Part shown: positions 16,586-24,426 of the stretch, in pieces | Layout: every line of letters begins with the position of its first letter | Position numbering within the stretch: the stretch's first letter is position 1 | IMG/VR virus record: IMGVR_UViG_3300028073_000008 | Location: 1-64,000 of that record | Reading direction: 5' to 3' (one strand) | Source of the DNA: a virus | Length of the DNA stretch: 64,000 bases | Translations under genes and position numbers: made by a program | The notes under the pieces: model-generated | What the model was told of the DNA's origin: nothing | The model's input: only the letters and a program-made list of their open reading frames with translations | Databases searched by the model: none

Positions 16586-16588
16586 ATA
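16581..16588 (+). promoter_or_regulatory. Perfect T4-type late promoter element TATAAATA
   Basis: An exact match to the T4 late -10 consensus, overlapping the end of the preceding gene and 18 nt before ATG 16607 of nrdA. Confidence 0.6.
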
Positions 16589-16606
16589 CTCACCCGGAAA
16601 TGAAAT

Positions 16607-18964
16607 ATGTTAGAGGCGACAAATGAAATGATTACAGTAGTGAAAAGAAATGGTTCTAGAGAACCGCTAGACTTAACGAAATGGCAGACACAGGTAGCAA
16701 AAGTATGTAGAGGTATAGCTGACGTAAGTCAGAGCATGATCGAAATAAAAGCATCGCCTCACTTTTATGATGGGATCACAACTAAAGAAGTAGATGCTCT
16801 TACATTGAGAGCCATCGTTGATCTTATCGATGTAGAAAACAATCCAGATGTAGGCAATACCAATTATCAGTATGTGGCCGGCAAGCAACGTCTCAGTATG
16901 TTGCGCAAGGATGTGTATGGCCAATACGAACCTCCCCACCTCTATGACATCGTAAAGAAGAATGTAGAGGTAGGTCTATATACTCCAGAGTTACTGTCTT
17001 GGTACAGCCAGGATGACTGGAACAAGATGAATGACATGCTCGATCATTCTAAAGATGAGGAGTATTCATATGCTGCTATCGAGCAGTTGATTGAAAAATA
17101 TTTGGTACGCAATCGTGCCACAAAGGAAATTTATGAAACACCGCAAGTCCGATACATGGTTGCTGCCGCAACTGTTTTCCACAAGGAAGAACCAAACACC
17201 GCAAGAATGCGATACATCAAAGAATACTATAACGCCGCTTCTGATGGCCTATTTACTCTCGCTACTCCTGTTCTTGCTGGGCTTGGGACCCCTACAAAGC
17301 AGTTCAGTAGCTGTGTACTCATTCGTAGTGATGATGATCTTGACTCCATTTTCGCTTCTGGAGAAATGATGGCCAAGTATGCTAGCAAACGTGCTGGCAT
17401 TGGTCTAGAGATTGGTCGTCTTCGTCCTTTAGGATCTCCGATCCGTGGTGGAGAAATCATGCACACTGGCATGATTCCCTTCCTTAAGAAGTGGTTCGGG
17501 GACCTACGTTCGTGTTCACAAGGAGGTATCCGTAATGCGAGTGCTACTGTTTTTTATCCTATTTGGCATCATCAGTTTGATGATCTCATCGTTCTTAAAA
17601 ACAATCAAGGAACAGAAGAAACCCGAGTTAGGCACATGGACTATGGAGTTGTCTTATCCGCCTTCTTCTGGAGACGATTTCGAAATAAGGAGAATATAAC
17701 ATTCTTCGATCCTAACGAAGTTCCTGACCTCTACGAAGCATTTTACAAAGACACAGAGCTGTTTGAACAGCTATATGTAAAGTATGAAAAGCGCAAGGAT
17801 CTACGTAAGAAGACTATGAACGCAGAAGATGTGTTCAAAGGTGGCATACTGAAAGAGCGCACTGATACTGGACGCATCTATCTAGTGTTCATAGATAACG
17901 TTATGAACCAAGGACCATTTGATCCTGAGTATCACACTATCTATCAAAGTAACTTATGCTGTGAAATACTATTACCTACTAAACCTTTTAAACGTCTCGA
18001 TGACGCTGACGGCCGCATCGCTCTATGTACGTTGGGCAGTATCAACTGGGGAGCATTCCGTAATCCAGAAGATATGCGCCGTGCTTGCCGCATTTTACAG
18101 CGCAGTCTATGTAACATACTTGATTACCAAGATTTCCTAAGCATACAAAGCAAACTAAGCAATGACGAGATCCAGCCACTAGGCATTGGTGTTACTAATC
18201 TTGCCTACTGGCATGCCAAGCGTGGTTTGAAGTATGGCGACAAAGATGCCCTACAAGATGTTAAGTCTTGGATGGAACATCAGGCCTACTACTTAACAGA
18301 AGCTACAGTTGAACTTGCCCGAGAGCGTGGACCTTGTCTGCATAGCGCACATACACGATACGGCAAGGGAGAGTTTCCATGGGAACATCGTGCCAAGGGC
18401 GTAAATCAACTAGCTGACTTCCGACCAGAACTAGACTGGGAATCACTAAGAGAGGAAATGAAGATCCATGGTGTTAGAAATGCGACTCTTATGGCTATCG
18501 CTCCTGTGGAAAGCAGTAGCGTGGTTATTAATTCTACCAATGGTATTGAGCTTCCGATGAGTCTTATCAGTGTGAAAGAATCTAAAGCAGGATCATTCAC
18601 ACAGGTAGTACCAGAATACGCTAAACTTAAAAACAAATACCAATTGATGTGGGAGCAGAAAGACTGTGTTGGATATCTTAAAACTGCGGCTGTTCTTGCT
18701 GCTTACGTGGATCAGAGCATCAGTACTAATACTTTCTATAACCCTGCTCACTACGCAGATCGTAAAGTACCTACAACGTTGATAGCCAAGAATTTGATGC
18801 AGGCACACCTATGGGGATTGAAGACTTTCTATTACAGTCTAATCAACAAAGCAGGTGCCAAGAAAGAATTTGAAGAACCACAGATCAACGGTTTCCATAT
18901 CGAAACTAATGGTCATAACATATACGAATTAGACGAAGAAGATTGTGAGGCATGTAAACTATGA
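16607..18964 (+). CDS. nrdA: Class Ia ribonucleotide reductase, large subunit
   Basis: The 785-residue protein aligns along its length with NrdA. It has an N-terminal ATP-cone (ITVVKRNGSREPLDL), FSSCVLI with the first active-site Cys, SNLCCEILLPT with the Asn-Cys-Glu radical site, and a C-terminal CEACKL redox Cys pair. It reduces ribonucleoside diphosphates together with NrdB, and the neighbouring glutaredoxin can regenerate it. No intein or split is seen. ATG 16607 gives the longest form; ATG 16628 would start at MITVVKRNG. ATGA-coupled to nrdB. Confidence 0.95.
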   Translation: MLEATNEMITVVKRNGSREPLDLTKWQTQVAKVCRGIADVSQSMIEIKASPHFYDGITTKEVDALTLRAIVDLIDVENNPDVGNTNYQYVAGKQRLSMLRKDVYGQYEPPHLYDIVKKNVEVGLYTPELLSWYSQDDWNKMNDMLDHSKDEEYSYAAIEQLIEKYLVRNRATKEIYETPQVRYMVAAATVFHKEEPNTARMRYIKEYYNAASDGLFTLATPVLAGLGTPTKQFSSCVLIRSDDDLDSIFASGEMMAKYASKRAGIGLEIGRLRPLGSPIRGGEIMHTGMIPFLKKWFGDLRSCSQGGIRNASATVFYPIWHHQFDDLIVLKNNQGTEETRVRHMDYGVVLSAFFWRRFRNKENITFFDPNEVPDLYEAFYKDTELFEQLYVKYEKRKDLRKKTMNAEDVFKGGILKERTDTGRIYLVFIDNVMNQGPFDPEYHTIYQSNLCCEILLPTKPFKRLDDADGRIALCTLGSINWGAFRNPEDMRRACRILQRSLCNILDYQDFLSIQSKLSNDEIQPLGIGVTNLAYWHAKRGLKYGDKDALQDVKSWMEHQAYYLTEATVELARERGPCLHSAHTRYGKGEFPWEHRAKGVNQLADFRPELDWESLREEMKIHGVRNATLMAIAPVESSSVVINSTNGIELPMSLISVKESKAGSFTQVVPEYAKLKNKYQLMWEQKDCVGYLKTAAVLAAYVDQSISTNTFYNPAHYADRKVPTTLIAKNLMQAHLWGLKTFYYSLINKAGAKKEFEEPQINGFHIETNGHNIYELDEEDCEACKL

Positions 18965-20061
18965 GCAAAGCTCAATATAACTTAAACACAAAGACAGACT
19001 ATTTGAAACGTCAAATGTTTTTGGATCCACAGGGTCCTGTTACCATACAGCGTTTTGAAGAATTCCGTTACCCCAAGGTAGCCAAGTTCGAAGAAACAGC
19101 ACGTGGTTTCTTTTGGGTTCCGGAAGAAATTTCATTGACTAAAGATGCTAGCGATTTCAAAGATGCTAGCGACACTGTCAAACATATCTTTACCAGCAAC
19201 CTATTAAGACAGACAGCATTAGACAGTATCCAAGGTCGTGGACCAACGCAGATCTTTACGCCTGTGGTAAGTGTGCCGGAGATGGAAGCATTGTGTTTGC
19301 TTTGGGGATTCTTTGAAACTAATCTACATTCAAAGAGCTACAGCCACATCATCCGTAATATCTACAACGTGCCTAAAGATGTGTTCAACACTATTCACGA
19401 CACTAATGAGATCATCGGCATGGCTGCTGCTGTTGGCAAGTACTATGATGAGCTACATGAAATCAACTGTAAAGCAGAAATGGGTGAAACTATTCCTGAA
19501 AAAGAATACATCCGTGCTATCTGGATGGCACTACATGCCAGCTATGCTCTAGAAGGTCTGCGTTTCATGGTGTCATTTGCCACCAGCTTGGCTATGGTAG
19601 AGAATAAGATTTTTATCGGTAATGGCAATATCATTAGCCTGATCCTACAGGATGAGATCCTACATAGAGATTGGACTGCTTATATCATCAATCAGGTAGT
19701 AAAGGATGATCCACGTTTCCTAGAAGCCAAAAACGAATGCGTTGACGAAGTGTACAAATTGTACATGGATGTGATCCAAGAAGAAAAAAATTGGGCAGAC
19801 TATCTATTCCAAAAAGGACCAGTTATTGGACTAAATGCCAACATCCTAAAAGACTTCATGGATTATACAGCAGCCAACACGCTAAAAGAAATCGGCATCA
19901 AATACAATCAACCTGCTCCAAAGACTACGCCTATTCCTTGGTTCAACAAGCATAGCGACACGCACAAGAAACAGACAGCTCTACAGGAAAACGAATCGAC
20001 CAATTATGTCATTGGTGTGATGAGTGATCAGATAAATTATGATGAGCTACCAGTTTTATAA
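18961..20061 (+). CDS. nrdB: Class Ia ribonucleotide reductase, small subunit
   Basis: The 366-residue NrdB carries the expected metal-site segments: LDSIQGRGP (Asp), FFETNLHSKSY (Glu, His and radical Tyr), LEGLRF (Glu) and DEILHRDW (Glu, His). By hand alignment to E. coli NrdB, the Glu equivalent to E115 and the His equivalent to H118 are separated by three residues rather than two, a one-residue insertion. A short direct repeat encodes KDASDFKDASD (DNA about 19141-19172). It works with NrdA at the same operon. Confidence 0.93.
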   Translation: MSKAQYNLNTKTDYLKRQMFLDPQGPVTIQRFEEFRYPKVAKFEETARGFFWVPEEISLTKDASDFKDASDTVKHIFTSNLLRQTALDSIQGRGPTQIFTPVVSVPEMEALCLLWGFFETNLHSKSYSHIIRNIYNVPKDVFNTIHDTNEIIGMAAAVGKYYDELHEINCKAEMGETIPEKEYIRAIWMALHASYALEGLRFMVSFATSLAMVENKIFIGNGNIISLILQDEILHRDWTAYIINQVVKDDPRFLEAKNECVDEVYKLYMDVIQEEKNWADYLFQKGPVIGLNANILKDFMDYTAANTLKEIGIKYNQPAPKTTPIPWFNKHSDTHKKQTALQENESTNYVIGVMSDQINYDELPVL

Positions 20062-20069
20062 GGAAAGAG

Positions 20070-20300
20070 ATGAAAGCTATCGTTTGGAGCAAGGATCAAT
20101 GTCCATTTTGTGATCAGGCCAAAAACCTGCTCAAGATGAAGAACATTGAATTTGAAGAAAGAAATATACAGAAAGAGTGGACCAAAGAGCAACTGCTAGA
20201 AGCTGTTCCTGGAGCACGTACAGTACCGCAGATTTTCCTAGACGGAGAATTGGTAGGCGGTTTCACAGAACTCAAGAAAAGGTTTACAAATGTTAATTGA
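20070..20300 (+). CDS. Glutaredoxin
   Basis: The 76-residue single-domain protein has CPFC (11-14) as the redox site, the TVP cis-proline turn (about 51-53) and GGF near the C-terminus, as in class I glutaredoxins. It most likely reduces the C-terminal disulfide of the adjacent NrdA. The ribosome site aaggaaagag lies upstream of ATG 20070. It overlaps the next gene by 11 nt. Confidence 0.93.
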   Translation: MKAIVWSKDQCPFCDQAKNLLKMKNIEFEERNIQKEWTKEQLLEAVPGARTVPQIFLDGELVGGFTELKKRFTNVN

Positions 20301-20577
20301 TAAAGGAATATCAGCTGGCGAAGTGATCACGCTCAAGCTGACCAGCGGAGAAGAATTGATCGCGAGACTGTCAGAAGAAACGCCCACAGCCTACAAGCTG
20401 ACCAAGCCTATGGTTATTGGTATGGGACAGAAAGGACCAGGATTGATGCCCTATCTGTTTACAGTATCTCCTGACAAGGAAATCCCATTACTAAAAACTG
20501 CCGTGGCTATGATAGTACACAGCGATAAATCATTCGCAGATCAATATCTTCAGAGTACTACTAATCTAGTGATATAA
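20290..20577 (+). CDS. Small Sm/Lsm-like phage protein (95 aa)
   Basis: The segment EVITLKLTSGEELIARLSEE (11-30) resembles the Sm1 motif of Lsm/Hfq-like small barrels, and KTAVAMIVHSDKS may form later strands. Such proteins recur beside nrd genes in T4-like cyanophages. RNA binding is plausible but unproven. The start ATG 20290 overlaps the glutaredoxin gene. Confidence 0.5.
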   Translation: MLIDKGISAGEVITLKLTSGEELIARLSEETPTAYKLTKPMVIGMGQKGPGLMPYLFTVSPDKEIPLLKTAVAMIVHSDKSFADQYLQSTTNLVI

Positions 20578-20588
20578 GGAGATAAAAT

Positions 20589-21350
20589 ATGCCAGCCGTT
20601 CCACCAGTCTATGTACCACCAACAGTACCTCCTGCGTTTGATGCAACTAATATTCAAAGCGTACCACTCAGTGCTGGCACGGCCGCCGGGGTTGGCCTTC
20701 CAAATTATACTCTCCAGCTTAGTTCTATTGCTGGTTCTTTGTATTCTATCGCGGTCAATTTACAGCAATATCTACAACTAGAAGCAAGCGTAACTGCTGC
20801 GGGAACTGGATCGTCATATAATGTTCAAGCTGTTATAGCCAATTCTCTAGATGGTATCATGCAAAATCTAGATTCTATGAATCAGCTGAGTGCTACCAGC
20901 ACAGGCGCACTGGCAGACATGCAAAAAGCATTCGCAGGCATCAACACTTCGTTGAATGACATGACTGCTAACATACAGCTGGCAGCATCTAATCAGATCG
21001 ACAAAGCAGAATTTGACAAGGCAGCTACTAACGCAGCATTGAAGAGAAACAATCTTCCAGAAGTGGAAGTAGCCGAAAGTACAGTAAGCACGTCTATCAG
21101 CAAGTCTGCTGGTAGAGCAGTCACTATGGCAACAGCAGTACAGACTACCTCGCTGGTCAGCACAGCTATCCAGAAAGGTACTACATTTGCTGGACAACAG
21201 GTGGATCAATATGTAGTAACACCAGCTACTAACTTGTTTACAAAGATATTTGGTTCTACAGCCAAAGCAGCTAGCCCTGACGCATTGGCATCGAAAAGTA
21301 CTACTGAAACCAAAAAAGGTGTAAACTCAACTAAATTGTTTGGACCATGA
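20589..21350 (+). CDS. Probable baseplate/tail-associated protein (253 aa)
   Basis: aaggagataaaatATG precedes the gene. The N-terminus is Pro/Val rich (MPAVPPVYVPPTVPPAFDAT), followed by long Ala/Ser/Thr/Gln-rich helices and a Thr/Ser/Lys-rich tail. It is ATGA-coupled to the PAAR gene, so it may be a spike- or baseplate-linked virion protein. No family recognised; the structural role is from context. Confidence 0.5.
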   Translation: MPAVPPVYVPPTVPPAFDATNIQSVPLSAGTAAGVGLPNYTLQLSSIAGSLYSIAVNLQQYLQLEASVTAAGTGSSYNVQAVIANSLDGIMQNLDSMNQLSATSTGALADMQKAFAGINTSLNDMTANIQLAASNQIDKAEFDKAATNAALKRNNLPEVEVAESTVSTSISKSAGRAVTMATAVQTTSLVSTAIQKGTTFAGQQVDQYVVTPATNLFTKIFGSTAKAASPDALASKSTTETKKGVNSTKLFGP

Positions 21351-21595
21351 GCAAAGGTATAGCCAGAGTAGCCAATGACATAGCAGACACCAACATACAA
21401 AGTGGTGCTACGTCTATCATTTCCAACAACTTCGTGACTGCGCACGAAGGCAGCATCATGAGCTCCGGCAGTTCTATCGCTCAAGGATCTAGGACAGTGT
21501 TCGTGGAAAACAAACCTGTGGCTAGACAAAGCGATCTAACCAATAACGGAGAAGCACTGCGTACAGGCAGTGAAAATATAATAGTAGGTGGTTGA
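21347..21595 (+). CDS. PAAR-domain spike tip protein (82 aa)
   Basis: The sequence has the PAAR layout, with polar turns: GSIMSSGSSIAQGSRTVFVE (35-54), PVARQSDLTNNG and GSENIIVGG at the end. PAAR proteins cap the gp5-type needle of contractile tails and are pointed by a bound metal. T4 gp5.4 has the same size and role. This supports a myovirus-type tail. Confidence 0.8.
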   Translation: MSKGIARVANDIADTNIQSGATSIISNNFVTAHEGSIMSSGSSIAQGSRTVFVENKPVARQSDLTNNGEALRTGSENIIVGG

Positions 21596-22005
21596 TGAAA
21601 AAGATTCTATGGAACACATTGGGTTTTGCCAGTCTTGGCATGGCCTATATTGGATTTGTCACACCCGGCATACCGTTTAGTATCTTTCTAGTATTTTCAG
21701 CTTACTGTTTTGCCAAAGTCAATCCCAAGATGCATGCGTGGCTATACAATCACAAATGGTTTGGACCTTTCCTTACCAATTGGGGTGAGAAGCGTGTGTT
21801 TCCATTCTACGGCAAGATAGCCATGGTGTTGGTCATGGACAGCAGTTTGATCATCATGTGGTTCACTACTAAAAATCCTGTAGCAGTAGCAGCTACAGGC
21901 ATCACTATGTTGTTGGTAGCTATTTGGGCATGGCGCTTTCCATCTACCGTGGAAGAATGGAAGAGACGCAAAGACGCAGGTGAGAAGATTGGATGGTTTA
22001 GATGA
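21595..22005 (+). CDS. DUF454 (YbaN-type) inner-membrane protein (136 aa)
   Basis: I chose ATG 21595, which overlaps the PAAR stop. LGMAYIGFVTPGIPFSIFLV and SAYCFAKVNPKMHAWLYNHK followed by WFGPF are the hallmark blocks of DUF454. There are three to four membrane helices (about residues 8-30, 75-95 and 95-112). The function of DUF454 is unknown. A host-derived membrane protein in a phage suggests envelope modification. Confidence 0.85.
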   Translation: MKKILWNTLGFASLGMAYIGFVTPGIPFSIFLVFSAYCFAKVNPKMHAWLYNHKWFGPFLTNWGEKRVFPFYGKIAMVLVMDSSLIIMWFTTKNPVAVAATGITMLLVAIWAWRFPSTVEEWKRRKDAGEKIGWFR

Positions 22006-22649
22006 AATCCGATGTGTTAGGTCTGTTTGCGGTACCGCTTTATCGCTCTAGCATCGATCCTATAGATCCTATTACTCTTAACAGGCTGTTCAATTTCGAA
22101 TATGAAAAAAGTTCATACGATCAAGACATAATCACACATAAAGAAACTGCCGAAAGGCATCTATTAGATCGTCCAGAATTCGCTGGCCTGAAGAAAAGCC
22201 TACAGGCCAAGATAGATGAATATGCTTATGAATATCTAGGCACAGATAAAAACCTGTCTTGGCAGATCACTACCAGTTGGGTCAATAAAGCAGAACCTGG
22301 CGGCTATCATGCTGCTCATGTACATAGCAACAGTCTCTTGAGTGGTGTGCTGTATCTCAAGACCAATCCAAAATCCGGTGCTATCTGTTTCTATAAAAAT
22401 TCAGCTTATCATACATTATTCACCCAAACAATCAATGTAGATTTTGATAAAACTACAGATTGGAATATGGAAAGCGTAGGCTTGACACCCAAGGACTTTG
22501 ATGTTTTAATATTTCCATCAACACTTAGTCATTCAGTGATGAGCAATGACTCGCAGGAAGATCGATACAGTTTGGCATTCAATGTATTTCCTGTAGGGAC
22601 TGTCGCTGTTGGCAGCAACAGCGAACTAACCATAGGGAGAAAGATATGA
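22002..22649 (+). CDS. Putative 2OG-Fe(II) oxygenase (TIGR02466-like, 215 aa)
   Basis: ATGA-coupled start. SWVNKAEPGGYHAAHVHSNS, then LLSGVLYLK, then LSHSVMSND, then RYSLAFNVF gives the His-x-Asp/Asn...His...Arg layout of the double-stranded beta-helix dioxygenases of this uncharacterised phage and bacterial family. It needs Fe(II) and 2-oxoglutarate. The substrate is unknown; virion protein hydroxylation has been proposed for such enzymes in phages. Confidence in the fold is good; confidence in the role is low. Confidence 0.8.
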   Translation: MKSDVLGLFAVPLYRSSIDPIDPITLNRLFNFEYEKSSYDQDIITHKETAERHLLDRPEFAGLKKSLQAKIDEYAYEYLGTDKNLSWQITTSWVNKAEPGGYHAAHVHSNSLLSGVLYLKTNPKSGAICFYKNSAYHTLFTQTINVDFDKTTDWNMESVGLTPKDFDVLIFPSTLSHSVMSNDSQEDRYSLAFNVFPVGTVAVGSNSELTIGRKI

Positions 22650-22837
22650 TAGTCAATATAGCTAACAAGATCGGACAGGCACACGGAAAGTTTTTTCTGT
22701 GGCTGAGCAAGAAAGCTGAAAGCCATCCTTTGTGGGCAGTGGCATTGACGCTGTGGGCATTGTATGAAATCTTTGAACACATAGCACTACCGACGATTGG
22801 TGTGTTATGGGCGACAGGTGACCTCACACTGCGCTAG
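22646..22837 (+). CDS. Small membrane protein (63 aa)
   Basis: ATGA-coupled to the oxygenase gene. One or two hydrophobic stretches (LWAVALTLWALYEIFEHIAL and following) after a basic N-terminus indicate an inner-membrane peptide. The last 7 nt of the gene are the first 7 nt of the tRNA. Function unknown. Confidence 0.6.
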   Translation: MIVNIANKIGQAHGKFFLWLSKKAESHPLWAVALTLWALYEIFEHIALPTIGVLWATGDLTLR

Positions 22838-22904
22838 AAGCTCAATGGATAGGCAGAGACTTCTAAACTCTCGATAGCAGGTTCGATTCCTGTCTGGCGC
22901 ACCA
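22831..22904 (+). tRNA. tRNA-Arg (anticodon UCU)
   Basis: The acceptor stem GCGCTAG/CTGGCGC (22831-22837 with 22894-22900, one G-U), T arm GCAGG-TTCGATT-CCTGT and encoded CCA (22902-22904) are clear. The anticodon loop CTTCTAA (22860-22866) gives anticodon TCT for AGA/AGG. The anticodon stem has one A-A mismatch at its top. AGA is frequent in these genes, so the tRNA probably supports phage codon use. Confidence 0.9.
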
Positions 22905-22918
22905 TTTAAGGAAACTGT

Positions 22919-23371
22919 ATGAAAATTCAAACGGCAACTATTACTCATGTATATCCTACTGAAGTTTGGTTCGAAAAAGATTTCTTCGGAACTATACATA
23001 TCAAGATACAACACATGGCTCCGGGTGAAAAACCATTTACTTTCATCCAGTTACATTACAATTATGCCTACACCAGCAACAGCCATCAACGAGACATGGC
23101 CAAGCAGATTGGAAAGTTGCTAGGGCAGGATGACATCCAGGAGCGTCCTTATGACATGCCCAATATAATGCCAGCTAACGATGATAGCGAAACTGACTGT
23201 TACTGTTTTAACTGTAACAAAGACAAAAAGACTTTCTCGGGCATTCCTTTTGTTGCCACTGTGATGATAGTATGTCCTACCTGCGGCAACAAACGCTGCC
23301 CACACGCAACTGATCACAATCTAGAATGTACAGGTTCTAACGAACCCGGACAACCAGGAAGTAGGTATTAA
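22919..23371 (+). CDS. Phage zinc-ribbon protein (150 aa)
   Basis: The N-terminal 75 residues form a beta-rich domain. The C-terminus has two Cys pairs (CYCFNC and CPTCGNKRCPHATDHNLEC) followed by GSNEPGQPGS. This Cys/His tail is widespread in tailed phages and probably binds one or two Zn ions. Its function is unknown; it is usually annotated as hypothetical. ATG 22919 lies 14 nt after the tRNA. Confidence 0.7.
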   Translation: MKIQTATITHVYPTEVWFEKDFFGTIHIKIQHMAPGEKPFTFIQLHYNYAYTSNSHQRDMAKQIGKLLGQDDIQERPYDMPNIMPANDDSETDCYCFNCNKDKKTFSGIPFVATVMIVCPTCGNKRCPHATDHNLECTGSNEPGQPGSRY

Positions 23372-23390
23372 AATTCATAAGACAAAATCG

Positions 23391-23398
23391 CATAAATA
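23391..23398 (+). promoter_or_regulatory. Late-type promoter motif CATAAATA
   Basis: It is followed by actacaggaggg, giving the 23419 gene a leader with a perfect AGGAGG ribosome site. Confidence 0.5.
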
Positions 23399-23418
23399 CA
23401 CTACAGGAGGGACTGGCT

Positions 23419-23577
23419 ATGAAACAGAAAAAACTGCTTCAGAAACTGTATCAGGCTTGTCTTTCACACGATGAAGAAGCGATTTCCAAACTCCGTAAAA
23501 AAGAGTTTGCCAAGATACTGAAACACCGCGCTGAAGGCAAACCATTTGGTACAAAGTGGACTTTGGTAAGGATTTAG
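23419..23577 (+). CDS. Small basic protein (52 aa)
   Basis: ATG 23419 follows aggaggGACTGGCT, an optimal ribosome site, and the frame runs 52 codons to TAG 23575-23577. The product begins MKQKKLLQKLYQACLSHDEE and ends KPFGTKWTLVRI; it is helical and basic. I recall similar short proteins in proteobacteria and phages, but no function. The start signal argues for real expression. Confidence 0.65.
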   Translation: MKQKKLLQKLYQACLSHDEEAISKLRKKEFAKILKHRAEGKPFGTKWTLVRI

Positions 23578-23609
23578 TTTCGTAACAGAAACGTAATCTT
23601 TCTACGTCG

Positions 23610-23655
23610 ATGCTGCGATAAATATGGGTATGATGCCTAAGACTTATCGCAGCAT
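23610..23655 (+). repeat. 12-bp inverted repeat enclosing the plcP-like start codon
   Basis: ATGCTGCGATAA (23610-23621) and TTATCGCAGCAT (23644-23655) are perfect inverted repeats. The 22-nt loop holds three ATG codons, including the start at 23624. A late-type GATAAATA (23617-23624) overlaps the left arm. The RNA hairpin would hide or present the start codon. Confidence 0.65.
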
Positions 23656-24426
23656 TTTTATTTCAGATGTTCACCTTGGTACTCGTGACTGTAAGGCTGA
23701 ACAGCTCAACAACTTCCTCAAACACAACACCTGCGAAACGCTCTACATGGTAGGCGATATAATCGACGCATGGAAAATCCAACAGAACAAATGGCGCTGG
23801 AAGCAGAGCCATACCAATGTGGTACGCCGTATCATGGGGCATGCCAAGCGTGTACCCGTGTGGTCTACATAGCAGGCAATCACGATGAGTTCCTGCGCCC
23901 TTTGATGCCCTATGGTATTGGGTTTGGTTTGATAGAAGTCTGTAATCAAACAGAACATGTGGGGCTGGATGGCAAACACTATTTGGTCACACACGGTGAT
24001 CTATTTGACGGCATCACTAGACTGGCACCATGGTTATCATTCCTAGGTGATAAAGCCTATGATTTTGTCTTAGCCGTCAATAGCAAATACAACTGGATAC
24101 GACATCGTCTAGGCTTTGGCTACTGGAGTCTCAGCAAATATCTCAAAGGACGAGTCAAGAAGGCCGTGGACTTCATGTTCCAGTTTGAACGAAACCTAGC
24201 TGCCTACTGTAAGAAGCGAGGCTTTGATGGTGTCATCTGCGGACACATACATCACGCAGAAATCAAAGACATAGATGGTATAACATACATGAACGACGGC
24301 GACTGGGTTGAGTCCATGACTGCTCTAGTCGAACATTGGGACGGCCGTTGGGAAATAGTTACATGGACTAAACAGAATGACAAAGACGATACTGATAATA
24401 ACAGACAACCTGCCGGAACAGATTAA
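23624..24426 (+). pseudogene. PlcP/LpxH-like metallophosphoesterase, interrupted by a -1 frameshift
   Basis: Frame one (23624-23872) encodes SIFISDVHLGTRDCKAEQLN and MVGDIIDAW; the -1 frame (to 24426) continues with TRVVYIAGNHDEFL, THGDLFD, YWSLSKYLKGRVKKAVDFM, ICGHIHHA and NDGDWVES. Joined near 23852-23856 the two give a complete, roughly 265-residue calcineurin-like phosphoesterase of the family annotated UDP-2,3-diacylglucosamine diphosphatase, which includes the phospholipase PlcP. All metal-ligand blocks are present. No slippery heptamer is visible at the junction, so this is a true 1-nt deletion, an assembly error, or unusual recoding. It overlaps the glycosyltransferase gene by 50 nt. 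Confidence 0.75.

Noticed and set aside
19141-19172. Tandem repeat in nrdB as a recombination or phase-variation site
   Set aside because: It is a two-copy in-frame 15-nt duplication within a divergent N-terminal loop; copy-number change would be harmless and no mechanism is suggested.
22831-22904. Attachment site (attP) at the tRNA gene
   Set aside because: There is no integrase or flanking repeat, and a lytic T4-like lifestyle is indicated; the tRNA is complete and functional-looking.
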